Assembly (NCBI GenBank): GCA_004298405.1
Contig: SCSL01000008.1
Span: 1 to 35,077 of the forward strand
Source of the DNA: Patescibacteria group bacterium
GTDB taxonomy: Bacteria; Patescibacteriota; Patescibacteriia; UBA9934; GWF2-40-263
Direction: 5' to 3'
DNA: 35,077 nucleotides
The notes beneath the pieces were generated by a model. It was not told the DNA's origin. It made no database searches and saw only the letters and a list, made by a program, of their open reading frames with translations. A program made the position numbers and the translations under genes. Of this stretch, positions 22,703-30,060 are shown piece after piece (within the stretch, counting starts at the first letter, position 1; every line of letters begins with the position of its first letter).

Positions 22703-24208
22703 TTAGGTGGAAAAGGTGGAGTTGAAATCTTCGATCAACTTTTTCAATCCTGCTTCAATTTCGTCGGTGATGGCCTTTTCGCTCTTCAACAAACTCATCA
22801 CTTCGGCTCCTGACGAAAGCAGATATTGTTGGAACCCTTCTTCCCAATCGACAATCTTCTCAACCGGAATCTGATCAAGCAACCCATTGATCGCCGCAAA
22901 CAAAACGGCAACCTGTGCTTCAAACGGCAGTGGTCGATACTGAGGTTGTTTCAAAAGTTCCGTAAGACGTCGTCCGCGCTCGATCTGTTGTCGTGTCCCC
23001 GCGTCGAGATCTGTTGCAAACTGAGCAAACGCTTCAAGTTCGCGGAACTGTGCCAGCTCAAGCCGCAACTTCCCTGCCACTTTCTTCATGGCCTTGGTCT
23101 GTGCGGTAGATCCCACACGAGACACCGAGAGTCCCACGTTCAGGGCTGGACGAATACCGCGATAGAACAAATCTGTTTCCAGATAAATCTGTCCGTCTGT
23201 GATGGAAATGACGTTGGTTGGAATGTACGCAGACACATCGCCGGCCTGGGTCTCGATAATGGGAAGCGCGGTGAGTGATCCCCCCCCGTTCTCTTCGTTA
23301 AGCCGTGCGGCACGCTCGAGCAGACGTGAATGCAAATAGAACACGTCTCCAGGATACGCCTCGCGTCCTGGTGGCCGACGAAGAAGAAGAGAAATCTCGC
23401 GATACGCCCACGCCTGTTTTGAAAGGTCGTCGTAAATAACCAGCGCATCTTCACCCTTCGCCATGAAGTATTCCCCGATCGTGCAACCGGTAAATGGGGC
23501 AATGTAGGAAAGCGCGGCTGGATCTGATGCGCCAGCGACGACCACGGTCGTGTACTCCATCGCTCCTGTTTCTTCGAGTCGTGCGACAATTTTTGCAATC
23601 TTTGATTCTTTCTGTCCGATCGCCACGTAAATGCATTTCACGTTCTGACCTTTTTGATTGATAATCGTGTCCACGGCGATCGCAGTCTTCCCGGTTTGAC
23701 GGTCACCGATGATGAGTTCGCGTTGACCGCGACCAATGGGAATCATCGAATCAACCGCTTTGATACCGGTCTGAAGCGGGACGCCTACACCCTTGCGTGT
23801 CATGACGCCTGGAGCGATTTTCTCGATTGGATAAAAATTTTTCGCGCTGAGTTTACCTTTTCCATCCACGGGATTTCCGAGTGGATCAATTACACGACCA
23901 AGCACCTCATCTGAAATCGGCACGGACAAAATACGTCCTGTGGTCTTCACGGTATCTCCTTCTTTGATCTTAGAAGCCTCTCCTAAAATAACGGCTCCAA
24001 CTCCATCTTCCTCCAGGTTCAATGCCACCCCAAAGACTCCGCCAGGAAACTCAAGCATCTCGGAAGCTTTAGCTCCGGAAAGCCCGCTCATGCGTGCCGT
24101 TCCGTCCCACACCGACATGACCGTCCCGACTTCTTCTTGTTTGGCTTCGATGTGGAAGTTTTCAAGTGCGCCCTTAAGCGCGTCAATGATTTCCGTTTTT
24201 GTCGTCAT
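22703..24208 (-). CDS. atpA: F1 ATP synthase alpha subunit
   Basis: The 501-residue regulatory/catalytic-interface subunit of F1. It has the P-loop GDRQTGKTAIA with the alpha-type Gln, the IYVAIGQKESKIAKIV segment, YDDLSKQAWAYREISLLLRRPPGREAYPGD and the arginine-finger region NVGLSVSRVGSTAQTKAMK. Length and motifs are standard. It starts three bases after the atpH stop. Confidence 0.98.
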   Translation of the reverse strand: MTTKTEIIDALKGALENFHIEAKQEEVGTVMSVWDGTARMSGLSGAKASEMLEFPGGVFGVALNLEEDGVGAVILGEASKIKEGDTVKTTGRILSVPISDEVLGRVIDPLGNPVDGKGKLSAKNFYPIEKIAPGVMTRKGVGVPLQTGIKAVDSMIPIGRGQRELIIGDRQTGKTAIAVDTIINQKGQNVKCIYVAIGQKESKIAKIVARLEETGAMEYTTVVVAGASDPAALSYIAPFTGCTIGEYFMAKGEDALVIYDDLSKQAWAYREISLLLRRPPGREAYPGDVFYLHSRLLERAARLNEENGGGSLTALPIIETQAGDVSAYIPTNVISITDGQIYLETDLFYRGIRPALNVGLSVSRVGSTAQTKAMKKVAGKLRLELAQFRELEAFAQFATDLDAGTRQQIERGRRLTELLKQPQYRPLPFEAQVAVLFAAINGLLDQIPVEKIVDWEEGFQQYLLSSGAEVMSLLKSEKAITDEIEAGLKKLIEDFNSTFST

Positions 24209-24211
24209 ACA

Positions 24212-24598
24212 TTATGCGTTTCTAAGTGCCTGATTCAGATCGCTCAGATGTCCCTCAATGGAACCGTCAATAATTGTCTCGTCCATGCGGAGTTTTGCTC
24301 CGCCGATGATTTCCGGCCGTACCATCTCTTGTATTTCTGCCCCGGGGGCGAGGGCTTCAAGTTTCTTGCGCAAGGCCGCTGTGAGCGGATGAGCCGTTTC
24401 GATTTTTACCGTTGCCGCGCCATAGACCTCTTGCCAAACAGGTTCAATCGCTTCAATTACGCCCTTCACTCGATGAATCTCGTTGCGCTGTGCCAGCAGG
24501 GTAATCAGTTCTGCCGCCGCCGCTTCGACTTGGGGTCTTGTTGCCTCCTCAAGAGACGTGACAAACGCTCGAGCAAGTTGTTTCTCGTTACGTTTCAT
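24212..24598 (-). CDS. atpH: F1 ATP synthase delta subunit (short form)
   Basis: The 128-residue protein sits where atpH is expected and ends with the conserved delta/OSCP segment EIIGGAKLRMDETIIDGSIEGHLSDL. Typical delta subunits are about 175-180 residues with a six-helix N-terminal domain; here the N-terminal domain seems shortened by around 50 residues. Both ends are intact (ATG, overlap of 11 bases with atpF, clean stop), so it is a compact form and not a broken gene. Delta connects F1 to the peripheral stalk. Confidence 0.9.
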   Translation of the reverse strand: MKRNEKQLARAFVTSLEEATRPQVEAAAAELITLLAQRNEIHRVKGVIEAIEPVWQEVYGAATVKIETAHPLTAALRKKLEALAPGAEIQEMVRPEIIGGAKLRMDETIIDGSIEGHLSDLNQALRNA

Positions 24599-25160
24599 AT
24601 GACGTGCTCATCTTGTCCACGACGCCTTCCGCAAGCTTTGTCGCTTTTTTTTCATCAACGCCTTCCGTCAAAATTTTTCTTGCGGCTTCAACGGCAATCG
24701 CGGCGATTTCTTCACGCGCCTCGCGGATCATCTGTTCTTTTTGTGCCTCCAGTTGTCCTTTCCCTTGCGCGACAACTCCTTTCACCTCTTCTTTTGCTTT
24801 GCCGAGCAATTCCTTCTTTCGATCTTCCGCCACCACTCGAGCCTCGTCCAGAATTTTTGCGGCTTCGGATTTTGCGGTCGCGATGACCTTCTTCTGCTCT
24901 GTCTCCAGTTCACACACACGCTTCTCCACATCATCCGCATGCTTGACACTGCGTTCAATTTTCTCCTGTCGCTCCTCCAAAATTTTCACGATCGGCTTGT
25001 ACGCCCATTTCCAGAGCACAAAAAGCACGACCGCAAAGTTGAGAAGTTGCGCAAGGAAAATCTTCAGATTAATTCCAAGCGTTCCAAGACCACCGCTGAC
25101 CTCGGTGGCTTCGACAACCTGTTGAGCCACCTCTGCTGTTTGTTGAATTTCAGTAGACAT
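24588..25160 (-). CDS. atpF: Fo ATP synthase b subunit (peripheral stalk)
   Basis: The 190-residue protein has an N-terminal membrane segment (FLAQLLNFAVVLFVLWKW) followed by a long charged helix (KPIVKILEERQEKIERS onwards), the plan of subunit b. I start it at ATG 25160 (MSTEIQQTAEV); the frame is open 24 codons further upstream through a repetitive intergenic stretch that is unlikely to be coding. It overlaps atpH by 11 bases. Confidence 0.94.
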   Translation of the reverse strand: MSTEIQQTAEVAQQVVEATEVSGGLGTLGINLKIFLAQLLNFAVVLFVLWKWAYKPIVKILEERQEKIERSVKHADDVEKRVCELETEQKKVIATAKSEAAKILDEARVVAEDRKKELLGKAKEEVKGVVAQGKGQLEAQKEQMIREAREEIAAIAVEAARKILTEGVDEKKATKLAEGVVDKMSTSYET

Positions 25161-25232
25161 AAAGTAAGAAGGGAATGTGGAATGGGGAATGTGGAATTTG
25201 GAGTATTTAATTTCCCATTCCTGATTCTCCAC
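25161..25232. repeat. Low-complexity GGAATGTGGAAT-type repeat between atpF and atpE
   Basis: The plus strand has GGGAATGTGGAAT followed by another GGGAATGTGGAATTTGGAG, then TTTCCCATTCC, so imperfect tandem copies are followed by an inverted piece. Nothing coding is seen here. Confidence 0.6.
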
Positions 25233-25451
25233 TTACAGAGTGAAGGAAACCACGAGAGAGTAAATCGCAATAGCCTCGGCAAACGCCATTCCAAGAAGCA
25301 TCGGAACGAAAATCTTTCCCGCTGCCTCTGGATTACGACCGATGGCTTCCATGGCCTTCATACCGACAAGTCCGATACCAATAGCAGGTCCAAGACCGCC
25401 GATCGCGATCGTGATTCCCTTTGTGAAGATGGCAATTGTTTCTGCATCCAT
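25233..25451 (-). CDS. atpE: Fo ATP synthase c subunit (rotor ring)
   Basis: The 72-residue hairpin protein has two membrane helices joined by the polar loop RNPEA. The first helix carries GGLGPAIGIGLVGMKAMEAIG; the second carries the ion-binding Glu in MAFAEAIAIYSLVV. The Gln and Ser/Thr partners that mark Na+-binding c subunits are not seen, so proton coupling is expected. This is inference from motif comparison. Confidence 0.97.
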   Translation of the reverse strand: MDAETIAIFTKGITIAIGGLGPAIGIGLVGMKAMEAIGRNPEAAGKIFVPMLLGMAFAEAIAIYSLVVSFTL

Positions 25452-25489
25452 AGGTAAATGATTAGTTGTTAATTGAGTTATGAATAAAG

Positions 25490-26314
25490 CTAAGCATGGG
25501 CTGGTTCATGCGCGTCTTCTTCCTGCCCATGATCTTGCGTCGCCACCGTCAGATACGCAAGGGTCAGCATCGCAAACACGGTTGCTTGAATCGCTCCGAC
25601 CAAAACTTCCAGAAACATGAACGGGATCGGTAAGAAGTAGGCAAGGATCCCAAGCATCACCGTCAAGAGAACTTCTCCCGCAAAAATGTTTCCAAACAAT
25701 CGCAGAGACAGCGAGAGAACTTTCGCCATTTCCGAGACGATCTCCAACAATCCGACAGCAAATTCGATCAAGGCAATCAATATGGCCATAGGACCTTTTT
25801 TCAGCGATCGAAAAATTCCCCGGATGTTTACGAACTTGCTGACATGGGAGACGGGACCAAGGGTAAGCAAGCCAATGATGTGTGATGAAACGACCGCAAA
25901 CAGGGCAATAGCCAGAGTAAGATTGAGATCACTCGCCGCAGGTCGCAAAAGCGGGATGAGTTCCATCTCCCCCTCGTGTAAACCCCACACCCCAATCGAT
26001 CCCGTTCCAGGTAACAGTCCAAGCCAGTTGGAAAACAAGATAAACAAAAAGATCGTTCCCACGATCGGAAGAAACTGTTTTGCACGCTTGGCGTCCCCTG
26101 TCACCTTCTGGGTTTCTGTGAGCATGAATTCGATTGTCCCTTCGATGAGGTTATGCACGCCTTTTGGGACGAGTCCCTTGCGTCGACTCGCCACAAACGC
26201 GACAACAAGGAAAAAAAATACGGCAATCCAGCCGTTGATCATCGCATTGGTAATTGGAAAACTTCCGATATGGAAAAGGGGTTCGGCCGCAGCTGGTGGG
26301 ATGAGCAGTTCCAT
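25490..26314 (-). CDS. atpB: Fo ATP synthase a subunit
   Basis: The 274-residue membrane protein contains the essential Arg in LSLSLRLFGNIFAGEVLL, the NWLGLLPGTG segment and a C-terminal ion-channel half with VLVGAIQATVFAMLTLAYL. Five to six membrane segments are visible. The short tail is His- and Glu-rich (DHGQEEDAHEPAHA). It follows the AtpI-like gene by three bases. Confidence 0.96.
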   Translation of the reverse strand: MELLIPPAAAEPLFHIGSFPITNAMINGWIAVFFFLVVAFVASRRKGLVPKGVHNLIEGTIEFMLTETQKVTGDAKRAKQFLPIVGTIFLFILFSNWLGLLPGTGSIGVWGLHEGEMELIPLLRPAASDLNLTLAIALFAVVSSHIIGLLTLGPVSHVSKFVNIRGIFRSLKKGPMAILIALIEFAVGLLEIVSEMAKVLSLSLRLFGNIFAGEVLLTVMLGILAYFLPIPFMFLEVLVGAIQATVFAMLTLAYLTVATQDHGQEEDAHEPAHA

Positions 26315-26317
26315 ACA

Positions 26318-26560
26318 TTACTTTTCTTCGTTCATCAGGCGCTCGTAGGCATCCTTATACATTTTTGCTTTTCGAACAACGCTGTACGCACTCAGAACAA
26401 ACGCGATCACGAGCAAGAGGATCAGATAGCGGGGTTGGGTTCCATAACGACCGTCGAGCCACTTGCCCAAAAGAGCGGCAAGAACGGCTGGTACCGCAAT
26501 CGTACCGCTGAAGTCAGCAAAAATGCGTCCGGCAAGCCTGTAATACTTCGCGTCACTCAT
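26318..26560 (-). CDS. atpI: AtpI/AtpZ-like small membrane protein
   Basis: The 80-residue protein with two membrane segments is the first gene of the atp operon, as is usual for AtpI/AtpZ proteins, which help assemble the c ring or carry Mg2+/Ca2+. A family-like FADFSGTIAVPAVLAALLGKWLD-type first helix (residues 13-35) and a second helix YLILLLVIAFVLSAYSVV are seen. I place the start at ATG 26560 because the frame's upstream ATG at 26605 lies at the -35 box of the predicted promoter. Confidence 0.8.
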   Translation of the reverse strand: MSDAKYYRLAGRIFADFSGTIAVPAVLAALLGKWLDGRYGTQPRYLILLLVIAFVLSAYSVVRKAKMYKDAYERLMNEEK

Positions 26561-26576
26561 AAACAAAGGCGCCGAC

Positions 26577-26605
26577 AGTATACCGGAAATAGTGATCAGG
26601 GTCAA
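26577..26605 (-). promoter_or_regulatory. Promoter of the ATP synthase operon
   Basis: On the minus strand a -35 box TTGACC (26605-26600), a 17-base spacer and a -10 box TATACT (26582-26577) predict a start near 26570, leaving a leader of about 10 bases with no Shine-Dalgarno before ATG 26560. Confidence 0.75.
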
Positions 26606-26631
26606 CCACAGTTCAGAAAAATTGTCCCCAG

Positions 26632-26662
26632 AAATAAAATGACGCGAGTTGCGTCTCGCGTC
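26632..26662 (-). terminator. Terminator downstream of the 452-aa coiled-coil gene
   Basis: Perfect arms GACGCGAG / CTCGCGTC (26641-26648 and 26655-26662) enclose six bases and are followed on the minus strand by ATTTTATTT. It insulates the atp promoter from the gene upstream. Confidence 0.75.
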
Positions 26663-26679
26663 GATGGGGTAGCCGCACC

Positions 26680-26722
26680 TTGCCTGCCGGCACCTGTCTA
26701 CCGACAGATAGAGGCAGGGGCT
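26680..26722. repeat. GC-rich palindromic stretch after the 452-aa gene
   Basis: Nested short inverted repeats are seen: CTGTC / GACAG around TACC, TGCCT / AGGCA outside it, and a CAGGGGCTTCAGCCTG hairpin resembling the GCTTCAGC-centred repeats elsewhere. It is non-coding. Confidence 0.5.
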
Positions 26723-28081
26723 TCAGCCTGCACCGTAGACTCCGGTTATGTAATTCGCTTGGAACCAGTCCTTCTCCTTCTCATCGACCTTGCGCCTAAG
26801 CGCGTCGATCAACGAGACGAGAAGCTGTGCGGCCGGGTACTCCATGTAGGCGGTAGGCATGGCACGAACCACCGCCCGAAGCCGAGTTTCCAGTTGAAGG
26901 AGTTGGTCCCCAGCCGAGATGTCTCCGGCTCGTAACTTCTTGAACAGCTCGAGCACTACATCTCGTTCCCTGAGATAAGGCACCGAGCCAAGGATCATCT
27001 GAGCCTGTACGCTGACGCGCGTTCCTGGATCAGGAGTTGGCTCGGGAGGAGGTGGGGGTGGTTCTGCCTCAGCACGTTCAGCCGCTTTGCGAGCAAGCCG
27101 TGCCGCTTCGTCAGCCAACCGTTTCCTCTCGTCCGCTTTCTCCTTCCGCTTGAGCTTGCGCTCTTCTGCTTCTTCACCGAGGCGACGCTTTTCGTCCGCC
27201 AGTCGGAGGTCGGCATGTCGCTTCCTCTCGTCAGCCGCCTCATCGAGCTGACGTTTTTCATCGGCTAGTCGAAGATCTGCGAGACGCTGAACTTCGGCTG
27301 CTGCGGCCTCGTCTGCGATTCGACGCTTTCGCGCCTCCTCTTCCATGCGCTGACGCCGAGCGCACTCTGCCGCGTCTTGATCGAAGCGACGCTGCCTTTC
27401 AGCGGCCTCGTCATCCAGACGCTTTTTCCTCTGAGCAGGGGTTTCATTGACTTTGGTTGCAGTCTCCTCACGGAGAAGTTCTGCCTTGGTTCGAGTTCCA
27501 TCCTCGATCTCTGAGAAGCTACGGACAGGCCTTACGACCTGAGTCGATACCTGTGTCACCGGGGCGACAGCTTGACCCTGGTCTTGATCTCCTGCTTGTG
27601 GTTCTGCCGGCTTCCTGGAATCCCGACCTCGCTCATCGTGCCCAGGACGGATGTTACTGCTGGAACCTCTCTCGATCACGCCGCCCAGAGATGGTTGGCC
27701 AGCAGGCTCATTGCCCGATGCGCGCAGGGCGCTGGCCTTCAAAGGAGAAGATGGTGGCGCTTGAGCGGGGGCTGAGGGGGCAGGTGTTCCATCTGAGGAC
27801 GGAACCGCTGAAGGCGGTTGACCGGTCGCATTGTCATTCATGGGATCGATGCTTTTTGCGTGCCGAGTCCATCGTGGAACGCGTGGATCCCCCTGGTTCC
27901 CTGCCACGAACGTGTCGGGATCAATCAGGTACTCATTCACACGCGCCTGCACACCAGGCTCGAGCGTGATGCTGGGATCAACTTCGTCGATCCCCTCGAT
28001 CGCCTTTTCGGCTTCGTCGAGATCAACTCCCGTGGGAACCTGTTGCGAAAACAGAGCTTCCCAGGCTGATTTTTGATCCAT
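26723..28081 (-). CDS. Hypothetical protein with long coiled coil (TolA-like plan)
   Basis: The 452-residue protein is soluble. Residues 1-80 form an acidic N-domain, 80-190 a Pro/Ser/Ala-rich linker, and about 200-340 a highly charged coiled coil with two tandem 22-residue units built on ADLRLADEKR (from about 268 and 290). A run of six Pro follows at 341-346, then a helical C-domain (355-452). No signal peptide or membrane segment is present. The ATG has a strong ribosome site AGGAGG seven bases upstream and a consensus -35 promoter. Composition is GC-rich like the divergent 536-aa gene and unlike tatD or atp genes. I do not recognise a family; a scaffold or surface-tethering role would be a guess. 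Confidence 0.8.
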   Translation of the reverse strand: MDQKSAWEALFSQQVPTGVDLDEAEKAIEGIDEVDPSITLEPGVQARVNEYLIDPDTFVAGNQGDPRVPRWTRHAKSIDPMNDNATGQPPSAVPSSDGTPAPSAPAQAPPSSPLKASALRASGNEPAGQPSLGGVIERGSSSNIRPGHDERGRDSRKPAEPQAGDQDQGQAVAPVTQVSTQVVRPVRSFSEIEDGTRTKAELLREETATKVNETPAQRKKRLDDEAAERQRRFDQDAAECARRQRMEEEARKRRIADEAAAAEVQRLADLRLADEKRQLDEAADERKRHADLRLADEKRRLGEEAEERKLKRKEKADERKRLADEAARLARKAAERAEAEPPPPPPEPTPDPGTRVSVQAQMILGSVPYLRERDVVLELFKKLRAGDISAGDQLLQLETRLRAVVRAMPTAYMEYPAAQLLVSLIDALRRKVDEKEKDWFQANYITGVYGAG

Positions 28082-28094
28082 GGTTTCCTCCTAG

Positions 28095-28110
28095 GTTGCT
28101 ATCTCGCAAC
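28095..28110 (-). promoter_or_regulatory. 5'-terminal stem-loop in the leader of the 452-aa gene
   Basis: Arms GTTGC / GCAAC enclose six bases at the predicted mRNA 5' end (start near 28109). Such terminal hairpins can stabilise mRNAs; the role here is inferred. Confidence 0.4.
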
Positions 28111-28115
28111 AGAAA

Positions 28116-28144
28116 AAGCTAACAGTTTTGGCTTGTAATGTCAA
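28116..28144 (-). promoter_or_regulatory. Promoter of the 452-aa coiled-coil gene
   Basis: On the minus strand TTGACA (28144-28139), a 17-base spacer and TAGCTT (28121-28116). The spacer reads TTACAAGCCAAAACTGT and shares CAAGCC and ACTG with the divergent promoter at 28215-28243. Confidence 0.6.
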
Positions 28145-28214
28145 CCGACTTTGACTCATTTTTTCTTCTATTTCGTTAAAAGTGTCATCGATCAACACCA
28201 TTTGCTTTAAATCG

Positions 28215-28243
28215 TTGACATCTCAAGCCCTTACTGCTAATCT
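28215..28243 (+). promoter_or_regulatory. Promoter of the 536-aa gene
   Basis: TTGACA (28215-28220), a 17-base spacer and TAATCT (28238-28243). The predicted start near 28250 leaves a leader of about 80 bases with two small hairpins (AACGAC / GTCGTT and ACCGA / TCGGT) before the ribosome site GGGAGA. Confidence 0.65.
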
Positions 28244-28331
28244 CGCTCCCTGGCGTTTTTGAAACGACCAGTCGTTCCTCAAACCTATGCACACCGATGC
28301 CATCGGTCCCTGCATGTACTAGGGAGATACC

Positions 28332-29942
28332 ATGTCCGAGACCAATCCCGGTACGAGGGCTCTCGCCCTCCCGGAGAAGCTTCCCGCGCTCGTCCGCATC
28401 ATCGACAACGTCCTCAACTTCGGGGCCATGATGCTACCGGACAGACAGGGCGGCAAGAAGATGAGTCTCGCGGCACGGCGAGCCATGATCGATGATCACC
28501 TGGTCATGTCGCCCACCGCGCCCGGTGTGCCTTTCGTGGCGCATGTCCGCTTCGGTGGAGAAAACAAGCTGGTTGGCACCACCATCCGTCAGAAGTTCAG
28601 CAACGGAGAGCCCAGGTTCTTGGATGGCAAGCCGCTGATGGAGTTCTGCGGCGACTTCGACCTAGTCATCAGGGGACGGGCTGAGCTGCCCGACCCCAGA
28701 GATCCGTGCAAGCGCGTGATCCGCGAGGTCTCACCAGCCATCATCTGCGATGGACAAGGGAGCATGGTGCCCTACGTCGGAGTCACCGATGATGGGCAAC
28801 GCTTTCTCAGCGGTCCGCCGATGGCCTGTCTGTTCATCCGCGACTTCGATCGCGGAAACGAACAGGGGAACTCAAGGATCCGCGCCCTTCCGCTAGGACT
28901 GGGCAAGAAGGAGAACATCCTCCACTACAACGACATCATCGATCGCCTCGCGGCCCAGGGATCGACCAAGGACTGGGAAAAGATCCCTCCGATCCCAAAC
29001 TCCTTGGGTCGAGCTGTGCAGTGGTACCAGGACGTCCCGCCCGGACACCCGATCAACAAGGGTCTGCTTCCCGTCTGGCGAAAGACCGACGAGCGAGAAT
29101 GCTCCCACGACGTAGCGGATTACTGGATCGTGATGCGACTGGGCGGGAAGGTTGCCACCCTGGCGAGGTCGAGCCAGCCCGTCTTCGTCCAAGGTGATGA
29201 GGTGCCCGAGCAGGTGTTCCGAATTGTGGAACGCTGGAACTCGGTCGAATTCACGTTCTGGGGTCTGCCCGGACAGATGGGCGACATCCAGCTCCATGAG
29301 TTCGATCAGACCAGCGTCAGCTTCGACTGGCTTACCATCTTCGGGGCCAGCATGCTGTCAGCCAACCCCAACACGGGCACCAGCCTCGTGAGAACGGCTC
29401 TCAGAGACCCGCCCCTGACGCAGATGACCGCCTTTGGTCTCCTGCCTCCTGGTGGGAGTCGAGACCTGGCCGTCAGCACGATCCGGGGACTCGCAGGGCA
29501 GATCATCGAGCAGGTTCGCTCGATGATGACGGAAGCCCTCCAGCGGCTGGTCCTGCACCTGACCTCCTGTGGGGTTTCACTGCAAGACGAGCTGGGCGAG
29601 AACGCGACCCCGGAGGGTCTCGCCTCGGCGCTGGAAAATCCCGCTCCTCCCAGCGACAGCCGTCTGGTGACGGCGTTGCTCACGAGCAATGTCGCGAAGG
29701 AGTTGGGAATCAACGACATCTGGAGTCCCACGAGCTGGCTTCAGATCACTTCCTATCGGAACAGCCTGCTCGTGATCGCCAAGCAGGCTGGCGTGAAGCC
29801 TGCGGCTCCGTCGTCCCCTACCCAGGAAGCGGCGAAGGAAGCCAATCCTCCGGCCGAAACCAAGAGCCAGGAGGAGGAGCCGCCAAAGCGCAAGGGCGGC
29901 GTCAAGTCCCGCAAGCCCCCCCAGGCGCAGAACAGCGCCTGA
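28332..29942 (+). CDS. Hypothetical 536-aa protein with basic Pro-rich tail
   Basis: I do not recognise this protein. It is soluble, with no signal peptide or membrane segment. The first 430 residues look globular and mixed alpha/beta, with distinctive stretches such as VPFVAHVRFGGENKLVG, PYVGVTDDGQRFLSG and EFTFWGLPGQMGDIQLHE. The last 55 residues are a disordered Pro/Glu/Lys tail ending in KRKGGVKSRKPPQAQ. ATG 28332 has GGGAGA six bases upstream. The gene is divergent from the 452-aa coiled-coil gene, shares promoter sequence with it and is closed by a long terminator. GC-rich composition sets both apart from the neighbours and links them with the VWA-FHA pair. A structural or particle-like protein is one possibility, without direct evidence. 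Confidence 0.8.
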   Translation: MSETNPGTRALALPEKLPALVRIIDNVLNFGAMMLPDRQGGKKMSLAARRAMIDDHLVMSPTAPGVPFVAHVRFGGENKLVGTTIRQKFSNGEPRFLDGKPLMEFCGDFDLVIRGRAELPDPRDPCKRVIREVSPAIICDGQGSMVPYVGVTDDGQRFLSGPPMACLFIRDFDRGNEQGNSRIRALPLGLGKKENILHYNDIIDRLAAQGSTKDWEKIPPIPNSLGRAVQWYQDVPPGHPINKGLLPVWRKTDERECSHDVADYWIVMRLGGKVATLARSSQPVFVQGDEVPEQVFRIVERWNSVEFTFWGLPGQMGDIQLHEFDQTSVSFDWLTIFGASMLSANPNTGTSLVRTALRDPPLTQMTAFGLLPPGGSRDLAVSTIRGLAGQIIEQVRSMMTEALQRLVLHLTSCGVSLQDELGENATPEGLASALENPAPPSDSRLVTALLTSNVAKELGINDIWSPTSWLQITSYRNSLLVIAKQAGVKPAAPSSPTQEAAKEANPPAETKSQEEEPPKRKGGVKSRKPPQAQNSA

Positions 29943-29955
29943 CGCTGAAACACGT

Positions 29956-30008
29956 CCGCTCGAAGCATGACCACTTGCGTGGTGAATGCTCTCGAGCGGT
30001 TTTTATTT
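29956..30008 (+). terminator. Long stacked terminator of the 536-aa gene
   Basis: Outer arms CCGCTCGA / TCGAGCGG (29956-29963 and 29992-29999), middle arms AGCAT / ATGCT and inner arms ACCAC / GTGGT make a stacked hairpin followed by TTTTTATTT. Its build resembles the terminator after the FHA gene. Confidence 0.85.
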
Positions 30009-30018
30009 ACCTATTCAT

Positions 30019-30060
30019 AGCCGCTTCAGCGGCGTCCGAACGGGGCTAAAGCCCCTGAGA
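30019..30060. repeat. Bipartite palindromic repeat supplying the tatD stop
   Basis: GCCGCTTCAGCGGC (30020-30033), linker GTCCGAAC, then GGGGCTAAAGCCCC (30042-30055) and TGAGAAGA. The tatD stop codon TAG (30048-30046 on the minus strand) lies in the second palindrome. Confidence 0.85.

Noticed and set aside
25233..25451. Na+-coupled ATP synthase
   Set aside because: The c subunit lacks the Gln and Ser/Thr ligands of Na+-type rings around its Glu; the motif looks proton-type.
26723..28081. The 452-aa frame as an antisense artefact of a plus-strand gene
   Set aside because: It has a consensus promoter, AGGAGG site and a terminator; the plus-strand frames beneath it are short and overlap one another.
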